NCBI GenBank assembly: GCA_011947345.1
Contig: JAAVTG010000528.1
Span: forward strand, 1-64,000
Direction of reading: 5' to 3'
DNA from: Phytophthora quininea
Taxonomy: Eukaryota > Oomycota > Peronosporomycetes > Peronosporales > Peronosporaceae
Length of the DNA stretch: 64,000 nucleotides
Part shown: positions 31,463 through 43,667 of the stretch, piece after piece
How positions within the stretch are numbered: the stretch's first letter is position 1
How the letters are laid out: the number at the start of each line of letters is the position of its first letter
Notes under the pieces: model-generated
Database searches by the model: none
The model's input: the letters and a program-made list of their open reading frames with translations, nothing else
Told to the model about the DNA's origin: nothing
Program-made: the position numbers and the translations under genes

Positions 31463-32465
31463 CTACAGAGCCTTAGAACTCGTACGTGGCAGTGAGGTAC
31501 GGGCTTGCGCTTGTGGCGCCTTGTTTTCTCTCGGAGGCTCCAGCTTGGGCAATCGCACGGCAGGGTGTTGAATCGGGTGGCCGTGGAGGTGACCTTGCGC
31601 CGCAGCAGCAGCCTGCGCGTTCTCGACGAACAAGCAATCGAACAGATCCTGCACGTCCGACTCCAAAATGCGCGGGTTGGGTCCGTTAGACGCATTCTGG
31701 GCGTGCTGAGCGTGATGAGCGTGTTGAGCGTGTTGAGCGTGCTGGACGTGCTGGTTGTCCACCGGAGAAGCTTGCCACAGCAAGCCACGCATCGGAAGCG
31801 ACCCTGTCGGAGGTAGTTGGCCACGAGGACCAGGGAATTCAAACCTCGGTCGAGGCATCGCCGGCGCCTCAGTAGGTCGGGGCGCAGGTCCCGCGCGGTG
31901 CTGCGTCCGTCGGTGTCTGGTGAGATTGCCGGCCGTGCTGAAGGTCTTGCCGCAGCCCGCAAAGTCGCACGTGTGTGGCGTGCGCGCCAAGTGCACCTTC
32001 AAATGGGGCACGAGCTTCTCGCGGCTGGTGAAGACGCGCGTGCAGTGCGCTGCTGGGCAGCTGATCTTGCGCATGGCGTGAAGCTTGCGGTGTCTGGCCA
32101 GGTTGCCGGACGTGCTGAAGCGCTTGCCGCAGTCCGCCACGGGGCACTGGTGCGGCTGCTCGCCCGTGTGCGTCTTGAGGTGCTCGTGCAGCGTGAACTT
32201 GCGGTGGAAGCGGCCGCCGCAGTTGGGCACGGGGCAGGCGAACGGCCGGTCCTCGGACGGCGCCGCGCGGCGATCCGGTCCGACGGGTCGTGGTGCTGGT
32301 GCCGGCGCTCATGTTGACGTTGGCACCGGCGCTAAGATTGGCACCGGCACCGACCTCAAGATTGGCATGACCGTTCGGCGGCGCTTGGTGCTGCTGCTCC
32401 TGGAGGCTGCTGCGCTGCAGGTAGAACGGCGGGTCCCGCGAGGTGTCATTGAGCATGGCCTGCAT
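31463..32465 (-). CDS. C2H2 zinc-finger protein, family member 2
   Basis: Starts at the ATG at 32465 (M-Q-A-M-L-N-D-T-S). A polar 60-residue leader shifts frame near 32290-32270 into R-P-F-A-C-P-V-P-N-C and four C2H2 fingers with linkers T-G-E-Q-P-H. The C-terminal half has a run of H-A-Q repeats (31690-31760) and the shared motif S-D-V-Q-D-L-F-D-C-L-F-V-E-N, then ends at 31463. About 333 residues. The leader M-Q-A-x-L-N matches member 3, so the two are close paralogues. Confidence 0.8.
31683..31764 (-). repeat. Short tandem repeat coding His-Ala-Gln
   Basis: Imperfect 9-bp units (plus strand GCGTGTTGA / GCGTGATGA / GCGTGCTGG) encode repeated Q-H-A in zinc-finger member 2. Such a tract is prone to length change. 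Confidence 0.6.
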
Positions 32466-33777
32466 GGTTCACTGGTGCTTGGTTGGTGGAGAGCGGGTGG
32501 TGGTCGCGGAAGGGGGCGGGGAATCAGGATTCGAGGACGCTTTTGATCCAGCGCTGCTTTTCCCACAGTGGCTGTCGCCTCAAGCTGGCAGGTTGGAAAA
32601 TACAACGCTTTGCAGCGGCGGCCGTCTCTGTGTGCGCGCTGGTTTGCTTGTTTGCGGGGCATCAAGAGACTCGTCCAGGCCATTTCTTGGCGGGGTGAAA
32701 AGGGCGGCGGCGAATTCGCCTGCCAAGCAGGACACATCGCATGCTTGCGTGATTATGGCTTGGCCAGGCTGTTTGTCACCACCTGGCTGTCGTGCTGTCT
32801 GCACCGCCCGCTGCCAGCGTCCGGGGCTGCGCTCTGCAGTCTCGACAGCGTTTCCTGCGGCCTGGACACTGCCGCCGGACGGTCTCCGCAGCGGCGCCCC
32901 TCAACTTGACGTTGTGCTGCGTGCCACTCGTTTTTCGCACGCTCCAGCACAGCAGACGGGATAAGTGGATAGGCGCGGCCGGCTACTTTTTCTCTTGTGG
33001 GATTGGCAGCGTGTCACGGCGAATCTGCTCAAGTCGAGGCCCCTGCGAAGCGAGCCCGGTCCCGTCGCCTTCGGACAAGCCTCGAGAGCTGTGAAAGTGG
33101 GCGTTGGAGGCGCGAAAGACCGGCACTTGCGGCCGCCACTTGGTCGCCGAGCTGGCGAGCTGGCGAGCTTGGACGTCACACCGACAGCAGCTTCACCATC
33201 GCGGCGGCGAGCAATTCCTGGGCCCCATGCTGCGAGTTGAGCCCGCCGTGATGACATTGGCGCTGGCGAGGCGAAAGTTATCCGACACCGGCGAAATGCG
33301 ACTGAAATGGCTAAACGCTTTGCTGCGACGGCCATTGTCGATCTCGACTGCCAGCGCGGCGGTGCGGTGTTAACAGCGCTCTCCCCCCACGGACGCCCAT
33401 GAGTCTGCGAGTCCCACAGGACCCCTCTTCAGCTCACGTCACGAGTTTTCTTGTCCGCCACGACAAACGGATCCGTCCTCCTCCGCGCGTTCCTTCTTTC
33501 GTATCGACCGACGCGAGCCAAACCATCTCGACGGAAATGGTCAACATCTGCCCCCGAGCTGTGACGAGCCCCGAAGTCGCAGCAGCACACTGTAGAGCTT
33601 TGCGCGACGACAGTGACGGCGGTGCCAACGGACACTCCGTGCAGAGCTCTTCCGCGTCGTACGGTACCGGCAAAGAAGTGCAGTTTCATGGTGGTCGATG
33701 ATGATCACCTCGCCGCGGCTGACAAACGGAATTCCTTATTAACTTCAGTCACGCACTACGAGTTGTTTCACGTTTAC
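32466..33777. other. 1.3 kb without a recognisable gene
   Basis: Spacer between zinc-finger genes 2 and 3; nothing recognisable. Confidence 0.5.
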
Positions 33778-34615
33778 TTACTGGTGGTAGGCACCGCGGA
33801 GGAAGGGCTCGCTCCGGATGATGCCGCCCACGCCCACGTTACTATTGACCGGCGCCACGCCCGGGTTGGCGGGGTTCTCCACGAACAAGCAGTCGAGCAG
33901 ATCCCGCACGTCCTGGTCGGAGATGCGGCAGTCGGGTCTCGCTGCTGCCGCCGCCGCCACCGCCTCGGGAGGGGAGCAGCCGACCACATCGGAGCCTTCA
34001 CGAGCATCGCGCCGGGCACCACGGGGTACTGCACCATCCGACTCGGCGGGCCTTGCATGGGGAATTGCCGCTGCTGCTCCATGAACGGGAAGGTTGCCTT
34101 CAGCTGGGGCTGTCGTTGAGCGTCTAACGCCGGGGTCCGATGCGCAGGGGGCATTGTGTCGTGTACGCCGGTGTCGGGTCAAATTGCCGGCCGTGCTGAA
34201 GGTTTTGCCACAACCGTCGATGGTACACGTGCGGGGTCCCGGCCAAGTGCACTTTGAGATGTCTCATGAGCTTCTCGCGGCTTGTGAATTCGCGTGAGCA
34301 GTGGGGAGTGGGGCACCCGAGCTTGTGGACGGCGTGCAGCTTCCGATGTCGAGCGAGGTTGCCCGAGGTGCTGAAGCGCTTGCCGCAACCATCTACGGGA
34401 CAGTGGTGCGGTTGCTCGCCCGTGTGTGTCTTCATGTGTTCGTGCAGCGTGAACTTGCGGTGGAAGCGACCGCCGCAGGTCGGGATCGGACAGGCGAACG
34501 GCCGGTCCTGCGACGGCGGCGCTCGTCGAGACTCCGTGGGCCGAGGTCGAGGCGGGGGCGGCGCGAACATGCCTCGGTCAACCGCTTGCGGCGTGTGGTT
34601 GAGGGTGGCTTGCAT
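33778..34615 (-). CDS. C2H2 zinc-finger protein, family member 3
   Basis: Starts at the ATG at 34615 (M-Q-A-T-L-N-H-T-P). A Pro-rich leader precedes four C2H2 fingers beginning C-P-I-P-T-C. Within the fourth finger (near 34225) the frame shifts, then again near 34140 and 33960. The pieces read on through a Gln-rich stretch (Q-R-Q-P-Q-L-K-A-T-F) to D-Q-D-V-R-D-L-L-D-C-L-F-V-E-N-P and the TAA at 33780-33778. About 278 residues. The order of parts and the C-terminal motif equal those of members 1 and 2. Confidence 0.75.
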
Positions 34616-36145
34616 CGGAGCTCTCGGCTTTCGTGGCTGGCTGGCAATTTCAATTGTAGCTCGGCTGGTGGACAGTGCACTGCAGTGCAGCGTCGGGCTC
34701 GAGTGCAGCGTCGGGTGCAGCGTCGTACAGAGAGGTGGGGTGGATCTCCTCACAGCCAGGCACGAAACTCAGGATGGGGAGTCCCCAATTGCACCGAGCA
34801 ACCTCATGGTCTCCGTTGACCGGTAATCCGCTGCCAGGACGTCTCTACGTGCATGTGCTCGGCTTTCGCTCCGTGTCTTGCGCAGAGAGATCTTGTGCTG
34901 CAGCGCTTCCTCTACGTGGATCGATAGCCTTGCCGGCGGCGACAGAAGAAGCTCGGACGCTCGGAGCGAGAGGCTCGGCCCTTTTTCGAGGGGCAAGCTT
35001 GCACCAAGCGGCTAAGCAAGCAACTGTATCGTCAGCCCCAAGTCACGCTGCACTGGCCCGTCCAAGGCTTCAACACGAACCAATGATGACAACAAAGCGG
35101 GCCCCGCCGACGGCCGCTCTCGGGGTTCGTGTGGGGCGGCAGGCTAACGGACGCGAACGCCGTGGTGCAAGACACGGAAAACATTCGGTTGCCGATCAGC
35201 TGGACGGCGAGTGCTGACAGCTTCGGTCACTGCGAGCCGTGTCGTCCCAACCGTGCTTCATGCTGGTCTGCGGGGGTCGCCAGCTTTTCAAAACTGTGTT
35301 TGGCGTCCTGCAACAAACGTTTGGGAGGAGCGATCGTGTGATTCCGAGTGGAAAACGCTGGATCGTCATCGCTGGAGCGGCGAAAGAAGCCCTCGGCGCC
35401 GTTTAGCGAGGAGAGGTGGCTACGGAAGCGGGCGCAGACCCGACGGGACAAGGACAAATCGCCTGCTTGCCACGACATAGGACGGACCCGCGCGCGCACA
35501 AGTCGCGACACCTCGAGCCTGCAATCCCGCGCTCTCGTTGAAGCAGTCGCTGCGCCGGTTGAACAAGACGGCGACGCCATGGCCAACCTGGCCACCTCCA
35601 CCGAGAAACGCAGGACACGCTCGGCCCCCTCTCCGCCTTTATCCACCAGCGGGCCGCGCACGAAGCTCGCGTGGGCTCATAAGCACAAGTCTGCCTGGTG
35701 CGCGTGTTGAAGGTTTCCCCATGCGCGCGAAAAAATGGTGGCTCTTTCAAAATGCACGTGCAAAGCTCTCGGTTTTGTCAAGCAAATCGCTTGTCGAACG
35801 GCGCACCGGAGCTTGTGGCGGTGTCGACCACCTAACTGCGGCAGACCTGAGCAACGGATCGCTTCGGGCCGCTTTGGCAAAGCCTTCGCCGTCGCTGCAG
35901 TTGTGCTTTCTTCTCGACGGTCTTGGCCTCAAGTGGAGCGCCTCGACAATACGAGTCAAATCTCTTCTCCAACTCCAAGGCCTCGCGCTCCGGCTCAGCT
36001 TCCGTCGCACGCATCATCTCGCGGGTCGAGGCAAGTCTTGAGGCTGTTTCGATCGAAAGCATCAAGGTGATAATTGGAACCGGTAGATTTGAGGTCCAAG
36101 TCTAAAGGACCTAGCTGCCTGGCCCGACCGCGCGGCCGTGCCATA
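34616..36145. other. Intergenic, mostly without a recognisable gene
   Basis: Nothing recognisable except the weak coding-like stretch listed separately at 35747-36060. GC-rich and free of obvious repeats. Confidence 0.45.
35747..36060 (-). CDS. Weak hypothetical coding stretch
   Basis: A minus-strand frame from an ATG at about 36060 (M-L-S-I-E-T-A-S-R-L) has a charged helical composition (E-M-M-R-A-T-E-A-E, E-K-R-F-D-S-Y). With one shift near 35880 it runs on to 35747. No family, no clear start or promoter; it could be a fragment. Confidence 0.2.
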
Positions 36146-38322
36146 CTATACAAAGCTGTTGTTGTTGTACGTCTCCTTCGACTTGCCTTCATCCACCGAG
36201 AGCGTCTCGACGGCCGCGATCTGCTTGGCATGCTCCATCTTCAGTGCCTGGTCGCGCATTCGAGCGCCGTTGCGCTTGGCCTGCGTCGCCTTGTACATGA
36301 CCGTGATAAACGTCGCGACGGCAGCAATCGCAGCGATGATGAGCGCCACGAGCAGCGGAGGTCCGTACAGATTGTCGCCGTCGTCGTTGCTGGCTGTCAA
36401 AGTGCAACGCGGTCCCGTCCAGGAGTCCGACGAGCACGAGCATCGGCCGTCCGAATTGCACGTGCCCGTCGTCACAGCCGACGAGCCGCTAGTTGCGATC
36501 GTGCAGTCGTCGTCGGAGTTGCAGAAGGCCATGCCCGACACTTCCACGACCAAGTTGTCGTCGTCCTGGTAGTCGTCGATGTTGTCCTCGATCCACTGCT
36601 TGGTCGGGTGTGTCGACGGGTCGCAGCCATAGGCCATCGTGGAGCCCTCTGAGAGGTCCTGGTACACGCGAATGTAGTCGATCTTCATGTACATTGGGAA
36701 GGAGTCGCAGATGGCATTGGTCTCGGCATTCGAGCCATCGCCGTAGCAGCCGCTAGACCCAGCGTTCGGTGGCTTGGAACCCCACGAACTAGACAGCGCC
36801 ACGTTGAAGATAAAGTACATGGGCTCCTCGATCATCATCTTCTTGGGGTTCATCTGGCCCTTGTCCTGCGGAGGGTTCACGATGGCCTCGGCCGGGATCT
36901 CGAAGATCACTTGGCCTTCCACCTCCCAGCGGATGTACCCCGAGTCGCCCATGACCCACTCGAGCGAGTACGTGACCCAGTCCAAGTACGCGGCCATGTG
37001 CACTTCCCAGTTGGACGAGATGGCGTCCATCTGGTACTCGAATACCGAGCCAGCACTTGTCGAGCCTCCCGATTCGGTACACTCGGACGCATTGTTACCA
37101 GCGTTACACAAGTACGCGCCCATGTAGGCGTTCTGCTTAGGGAAGCACGTGCCGTTCGAGTTGACACCCCAGTGCACCGTGCCGTTGTCTTTAAAGCCCA
37201 AGTCGGCGTTCACGTCGTACGACGCCGGACACAAGTCCATGGTGCAGGCGTTCTCGGTGATTCCCTTGGTCAGCGACGCATTGATGGTCGCGAAACTCTG
37301 CACGTCTGTACTCTCGACGTCGCACAAGTTGTTGGCGCCGTACCGCAGTCCCTGGTACCAACTCTTGTGTCCTCGCAAGTTCCAGTAGTACTTGGTGGGC
37401 ACGTCCTGGTTGTTGGCTCCTGTGGCGGTGCAGTCGTAGCTGTAGAAGCAATAGGCGGACGAGTTGTCCACGAGCATCCGGAAGTCATCGGGCATGCCCG
37501 GGCCGACCTGAATGGACGACGAAATGGCTGTGCCTCCTCCTTCCAGAATGTCAATCTCGGGGCTCCGCGTCCCTGGTTGGCGTTGAGCCCATGGCCAGGG
37601 TTGTCGTCGCAGGCGCTGATGCGCTGGTTCTGCGAGTCGAAGATGGTGTCGTTGCACTCGTTGTACGAGAAGGGCCACATCCTGGCCGTGGAGCCTGTGA
37701 AGATGGCTCGTCCTAAGTTCCCCATGAGCCAGATACCGGGCCAGGTCGGGTAGTAGTTGATATTGGCCGCTCGGACCGAGGTGGAGCCCGTCTCAATGTC
37801 TGGATTGCCCGAGGCGTTGGTGACGGCCCCCGGCAGTTGCGCGCGCACCGTGACGAGTCCTCCTTGGAAGCAGAACTTGTTCCAGCCCTGCACCATGGCC
37901 GAGCGGTAGTAGAAGGTCACGTCCTCGTAGCCTGGAGGCGAGATGTACTCGTTCCAGACCGTGAGGTTGGTCTCGTGGATGTCCGACTCGATGTAAAAGT
38001 AGCAGTTGCCGTCGTCGTCGCACTGGGTGCCCGTCATGTTGGGGTAGTAGATCTCCAGCGCGGCGTTGACGCCGTCGGGTTTGTCCACGGCGGTCCAGAG
38101 ATGGTCGTCCCCGGCGTCGAAGCTGCGGCCTTCCGTGTTGAACTCGTCACTCATGATGAGCGTCCAGGTGTCGCCCCTCGACGACTTGTGGGTCTGCGCC
38201 TTGCTGGGGGTGTCCACGTCCACGTACGGGAGCACGCCCGACTTGGTCTCGTACACTTTGGTGGTCGCCTGGGCCGTCGCCAGCAGCGACAGCGACCACA
38301 GTCGCGTCCAGCGTGGCGCCAT
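36146..38322 (-). CDS. Skn1/Kre6-like beta-glucan synthesis protein, copy 1
   Basis: About 726 residues: signal peptide (M-A-P-R-W-T-R-L-W...), S-G-V-L-P-Y-V-D, then a long GH16-related SKN1/KRE6 domain with [13 protein letters not shown] and the active-site pattern P-E-I-D-I-L-E. A cysteine-rich EGF-like segment follows (C-N-S-D-D-D-C...C-N-S-D-G-R-C-S-C), then one membrane helix near the C-terminus and a short tail ending N-S-F-V. A type I membrane protein expected to work in beta-glucan wall synthesis in the secretory path. The frame shifts at the GGGG run 37559-37562, inside the active-site motif; one more base restores it. No intron. Confidence 0.9.
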
Positions 38323-39723
38323 GCGCTTCTCCCTGCAAGTCCTCGGGCCTGACGAGGCGAAAGCTGAACTGGTTCTCTGGTGGCTGCGACCAGCGACCGC
38401 GAGCGAGCATGGACGGGACTGGAAATCTGGAGAGGGGATGGGAGGGCACTAGGCGGGGGCATTAGGAGGAGGTTGCCCTCCTAGTGCTCTTTAGTAACCT
38501 CCCTCTTGTTAGTGCCCCTTGTCCTAATGCCCTTTAAAAATGAGTTTTTAACCAAAAAAGGAACCTATTATCAAAAAATAAATTTTGAGAATCAAGCACG
38601 ACTTGGATTTTGCATACGGCGAGAGGCGGGGCCATGTCACACGGCTCAGCGTCGTGAGTTGCGGGTCACTGCGGGCTGCTGGTGGGGGCTCGTAATGTGT
38701 GTGCGGGGTGTATGGTCTCGAGCTGCTGCGGGAAAGCGATCTTGCGGGCCACCTGGATGGACAGCGCTGCGAGCGTATTGCAGGTTTTGGGGGAGGAGGG
38801 GCTATTTGATGTTCGTGAAAACTCATTTTGTGCTCGACTAAAATATTTCCAAAAAGTGGGATGGAAATCCACCAATGATATCAAACCTAGATGGGTAGAA
38901 AACAAACCATCCTGGGTTCAGTCTCAAGATCAAAACTGTTTTTTCTCCTCTATATTGAAGGACAGAAAAAATGACTTCTCTCATTCACCTGAACGTACTG
39001 CTCAGCGAGTCGCTGCGGGGACCTTGCCTCCGTCTCCTGGAATGCGCGTTCTGCAGACTGCAGTAGCCAGGTCGACCACTTTGAAATTTTCTCGACCCAC
39101 ATCTCTACTTCCTAGTGAGTGACGGGAGTCTGGCACGTCACTTGCCAGCTTGAACGCGTAAGCTGCATCCGCTGTGCCCTTTAATGATCTCCCCGACATG
39201 TTCGATGACAAACCCTTTGGTGGGGAAGGCATTCCGCGTCCTCACTCATGTCCCTCTCTCTTGCGTCCAAAACAGTTGTAAGCCAGGAGTAGCCGCATTG
39301 TCGTAATGCTGAACACTCCAGCTATTCCGGAATGTGAATTTGCCCGCGTTCATATTTCCACAAATGGTATTGCATGCTCTAATCAGGTCATCATCAGCAA
39401 TAAATCACCGACAACATACTCCAGTTTCTCCTCGCCGACAACATATTCTGCTTTCTCCTCGTACGCCAGAACTTGCTCCACTTGCTCCTCGCAATGATGA
39501 TCACTATGGACAACCTCTACTGGATGCTATGTTCGACCAACCCCGATGAAGGCCTTCAGTTGGTGTGTGCCTGAAACCCCAAAGAAGGGGGACACTTAGT
39601 TCCACAGCCTGGAAGTGCTTAGGGCAGAGTTTACCTTAAGCTACTGGGGCAATCATGCCACTGGGGCAATAATATCGCCTCGGCGGAAGTAGTGCTGACC
39701 AAAGGGCCGATTCAGTACTAAAA
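38323..39723. other. Intergenic with short repeats, no gene seen
   Basis: Contains an inverted repeat near 38460-38485 (TTAGGAGG...CCTCCTAG) and AT-rich stretches around 38530-38600 and 38820-38970. No gene recognised. Confidence 0.45.
39408..39461 (+). repeat. Two 27-bp tandem units
   Basis: 39408-39434 and 39435-39461 are the same 27-bp unit (CCGACAACATA...TTTCTCCTCG) with four base differences. Confidence 0.7.
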
Positions 39724-40219
39724 ATGCCCACAGGCGGTCTCACTGCGGTGGACAGCTCGTCGGTGAACGACGACCATACGCACCTCCACTGCGTGAGAGC
39801 TCAGGCCGTCGCGGACAGCGACGCCCTTGGCGCCAATATGCGGCTGTCCTTGGAGAAGCGCCTTGACCTGAACTACATGGTTACCGAGTTCATGCCGTTC
39901 TTCTCCAAGACAGCCAACAAGTACATCGTTGTCGTGTATTTGCTTGGGCTGGGCGTGGTTTTAGGACTTGAAAAGGCTACTGCGTGAGCGCATCGACGCG
40001 ATGCGTCCGCACCTGCGAACCAAGTGCTTCGAGGTCGGTGTTACAGAGTGGTTCGAGGCTAGCGCCGACGCGCTTCGTTACTTGATCAACTACGGCAAAT
40101 ACTTGGGCAATGTCGCTGGACGAGTTTTGGGTGGTGAATTCGGAGCAAATCTCAGCCGCGGAGGTAGGATGCTTAGCTGTCCCTCGCGTTTCACGGCAAG
40201 GCTGTCAAGGTCAAGATAG
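39724..40219 (+). pseudogene. Unrecognised coding-like remnant
   Basis: ATG at 39724 opens 87 codons including a hydrophobic segment (Y-I-V-V-V-Y-L-L-G-L-G-V-V-L-G-L). A second frame from about 39970 continues with R-E-R-I-D-A-M-R-P-H-L and W-F-E-A-S-A-D-A-L-R-Y. The two look like one disrupted sequence, perhaps of retroelement origin. No family recognised. Confidence 0.25.
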
Positions 40220-40720
40220 AAAGTGGAGATGTGGGTCGAGGAATTTTGAAGGGGTCAACCAGGCTACTGCAGAGCGTGCATTCAAGAGACGGATGAAAGG
40301 TTCCCGCAGCGACCTATTGATCAGCAAGCCCAGGCGAATGATCTGGGGCTCCAAATGGAGGGCTTGAAGGTGATCAACCTTCGTGACTTGTTGGAGCGAC
40401 ACAATGTCAGCTTCGGCAACAACCTCTGTGGCGGTGATGGCGATAATTGCTTGGCGTCGAGAATGCTTTTTCTTTCAGCGGTAGTCCAGTTTCACTGTCG
40501 ATGCCATGAGATGTGTCGGCACAACCGCAGACAATGATGAGCATATGGAGAAGGTGCGACCCATCACCACCACCGACCAAGAGGGCTGCACCGAGCGTGA
40601 AACACTATCACCGACAAAACCCAAGTGACGATCGGCAACATGCGAGAAGCTCGGCAGTTGAGGAAAATTAAAGCATCTCCTTCTAGAAAAAACGCTTTTG
40701 TGTTGTACCAAAAAAGGTTT

Positions 40721-41345
40721 TTAGATAAGCGCTGGTCGTGATGAACCGAGACCTGCAGGGTCCATGCCGAGGATGTTGCGCATGTGCGGTGGGGATAGCT
40801 CGTTCGTGTACGCGCCGAGGGTGCCGGTGGCGGTGCCCGACACGATATCGGCGATCAGGGATGGCAAACGCAGGTTTTTGCTTTTGAAAAATGGAGTTTT
40901 GGGTACCCACCCACCCCAACAATATTTTTGGAATTTGCAGGTTTTTCATTAAAGGCTTATGGATAAGTTTAGCCAGATACCTGACCTGTAAGTGCACACT
41001 CCAACATCAAGAACTTGTACGTGCTGTAGAACTGGTTGTAGAATGTGTTTGGCGTAATAACGTAAGGCCTCAAAGATGCAGCTTGAAATTTCTTGATGGT
41101 ACTGTAAAAACTGCTCACTAAATATCGACACTTTTAAGCCTTGTGATTGGTTGATCCGTCAGATCTGATTCTGATTCTGGGGTTTTTCGTCAAAATGGAA
41201 TACCCACCCCATTTCATCCACCCACCCGTAGAAAAGTAATTACCCACCCTACTCGTAAAAAATGTCGCTTTTTGCCATCCCTGTCGGCGATCATCCCGCT
41301 CACGGCGAACAGTGTAGATTTGAAGTCGGACACCAACAACATCTT
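40721..41345 (-). pseudogene. Coding-like sequence split by a MITE
   Basis: Without the element at 40856-41283 and one copy of its target duplication, a continuous minus-strand frame of about 63 codons or more reads M-L-L-V-S-D-F-K-S-T-L-F-A-V-S-G-M-I... through T-L-G-A-Y-T-N-E-L to a TAA at 40723-40721. Composition looks coding. Family unknown. Confidence 0.35.
40856..41283. mobile_element. hAT-like MITE
   Basis: A 428-bp non-coding element with inverted ends CAGGGATGGCAAA (40856-40868 and the complement at 41271-41283), flanked by the exact 8-bp direct repeat TCGGCGAT (40848-40855 and 41284-41291). CAGGG-type ends with 8-bp duplications are typical of hAT. The interior has several TACCCACCC motifs near both ends and no open frame of note. 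Confidence 0.85.
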
Positions 41346-41427
41346 GGTTGTCCAGGTTATCGGTTTTATCGCTTGAGCTACCTGCTTGTGCTGCTTCTAT
41401 CCATAACTATTTACTTTTCTCTGCCTA

Positions 41428-43667
41428 CTATACAAAGTTGGTGGTGTAGTCTTCTTTGCCGCTCTTGCTGACATCGCTGGCTTCGAGCACTTTGCTGGCC
41501 TCGTCCGCCTTGCGGATGCTCGCTTCGCCCGTCGACATCATAGAGGGCGTCTTGTTGAACTCTTTGGCCCGCTCCACCGCGACCTCCTGGTCTCGCGCTC
41601 TAGCTGCCAGTTGCACGGTCTGCCGCCGCTTGTAGAGGATCACGCCGACTGTCACGAGGATCATGGCGGCAGCGACCACAAGTGCTGCGAGAATCGGTGG
41701 CCCGAACAAGTCGTCGTCGTCGTCCGAGCTGGCCGTCTGCGTGCAGCGAGGACCCGTCCACGAGTCCGACGAGCACTCGCATCGGCCGTCGGAGTTGCAC
41801 GTGCCGGTGGTCACCGATGTCGTCGTGCCGACAGTGCAGTCGTCATCCGAGTTGCAGAACGCCATGCCGGAGACCTCCGTCCACGGGTTATTGGTGTCCG
41901 TGTAGTCGTCGATGTTGTCCTCGATCCACGTCTTGGTCGGGTGCGAGGACGGATCGCAGCCGATGGCCATGTCCGTGCCGTCCGATGTGTCCTGGTAGAT
42001 GCGGATGTAGTCGATCTTCAGGTACATGGGGAACGAGTCGCAGATGGCGTTGTCCATGGAGCTGGAGCCATCGCCCCAGCAATCACCCGACCCGGCGTTG
42101 GGCGGGGACGATCCCCACGAACTTGACAGAGCGACGTTGAAGATGACGTACATGGGCTCCTCGATCATGATCTTCTTCGGATTCATCTGTGCCGTGTCCT
42201 GCGGAGGATTGATGATCGACTCGGCTGGAATCTCAAAGATGACTTGCTTCTCCACCTCCCAGCGGATGTACCCCGAGTCGCCCATGACCCACTCCACCGT
42301 GTACGTGACCCAGTCCAAGTACGCGGCCATGTGGACCTCCCAATCCGTCGAAATGGCATCCATTTGATACGCGAATTCGGATCCAGCGCTGGTGGAGCCG
42401 CTGGACGCCGTACACTCCGAGTTGGTGTTGCCTGCGTTACACAAGTACGCGCCCATGTAGGCATTCTGCTTGGGGAAGCAGGTTCCATTGGAGTTGATGC
42501 CCCAGTGCACCGTGCCGTTGTCCTTGTAGCCCATGTCGCCGTTGACGTCGTAGGACGCGGGACACAGCTCCATCGTGCATGCGTTGTCCGTGATCCCCTT
42601 GGTCAGCGACGCGTTGATGGTGGCGAAGCTCTGGACGTCGTCCTTTCAACGTCACAAATGTTGTTGGCGCCATAGCGAAGTCCTTGGTACCAAGACTTAT
42701 GGCCTCGGATATCCCAGTAGTACTCTGTCGGGACATCCTGGTTATTGGCGCCTTCGGTCTCACACGCGTAATTGTAGAAACAGTACTCGGACGAATTGTC
42801 CGTGAACATGCGGAAGTCCTCAGGCATGCCAGGCCCAACTTGAATGGAAGACGAGATGGCAGTGCCGCCACCTTCGAGGATATCGATCTCCGGAGCTCCT
42901 CGGCCCTGGTTGGCATTCAAACCGTGGCCGGGGCTGTCGTCGCAAGCACTGATGCGCTGGTTCTGTGAAGAGAAGATGGTCTCGTTGCACTCGTTGTACG
43001 TGAACGGCCACATCCTCGCCGTCGACGACGTGAACAGAGCTCGACCGAGGTTGCCCATGAGCCAGATGCCGGGCCACGTCGGGTAGTAGTCAATGTTGGC
43101 AGCTCGGACTGTGGTCGACCCCGTCTCAACGTCCGGGTTGCCTGATGCGTTGGTCACCGCACCGGGTAGTTGGACGCGTACTTCGATCAATCCGCCTTGG
43201 AAGCAGAACTTGTTCCAGCTCTGCACCATGGCCGAGCGGTAGTAGAACGTCACATCTTCGTATCCCGGCGGAGAGATGTAGCTATTCCAGATCGACTCTG
43301 TGTAGTTGGCAGTCGTGGTGTTGATGTAGAAGTAGCAGTGGCCGTCGCTGTCGCAGTCGGTGCTGGACATGTTCTTGGAGTAGTATTCCAGCGCCGAGTT
43401 AACGCCGTCTCCAAGTTCCAGCGCCGTCCAGAGATGGTCGTCACCGGGGTCGAAGCTGCGGCCTTCAGTGTTGAATTCGTCGCTCATGGTGAGCGTCCAG
43501 GTATCACCTCGCGACGAAGTGTAGGTCTGTGCATTGTCGGGGTGTCGACGTCCACCCAGGGCAGCACGCCCGACTTGGTCGAGTACGAAGTCGATGCCGC
43601 GGCATTTGCTGTTGATACCAAAGAGATTGCTGCAGCCACCGCCGCTATATGTCTGCCGTACTTCATT
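41428..43667 (-). CDS. Skn1/Kre6-like beta-glucan synthesis protein, copy 2
   Basis: About 747 residues from the ATG at 43667 ([13 protein letters not shown], signal peptide). Same layout as copy 1: GH16-related core with P-E-I-D-I-L-E, EGF-like C-N-S-D-G-R-C-E-C, one membrane helix, tail ending T-T-N-F-V. Shifts at GGGG 43539-43542 and at TTT 42644-42646. The second is a proven missing base relative to copy 5, which has TTTT at 49529-49532. Bases 41900-43588 are almost identical to copy 5, but the signal peptide and the C-terminal tail are not. Confidence 0.9.
41900..43588 (-). repeat. Near-identical tract shared with copy 5 (first copy)
   Basis: 1689 bp that match 48785-50474, with one substitution near 43091 and one length difference (T run at 42644) noticed by eye. 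Similarity drops sharply at both edges, inside the genes, which points to gene conversion rather than whole-gene duplication. Confidence 0.85.

Noticed and set aside
34754..35220. Plus-strand frame of up to 180 codons
   Set aside because: Overlaps the 5' side of zinc-finger member 3 in antisense and shows no coding character.
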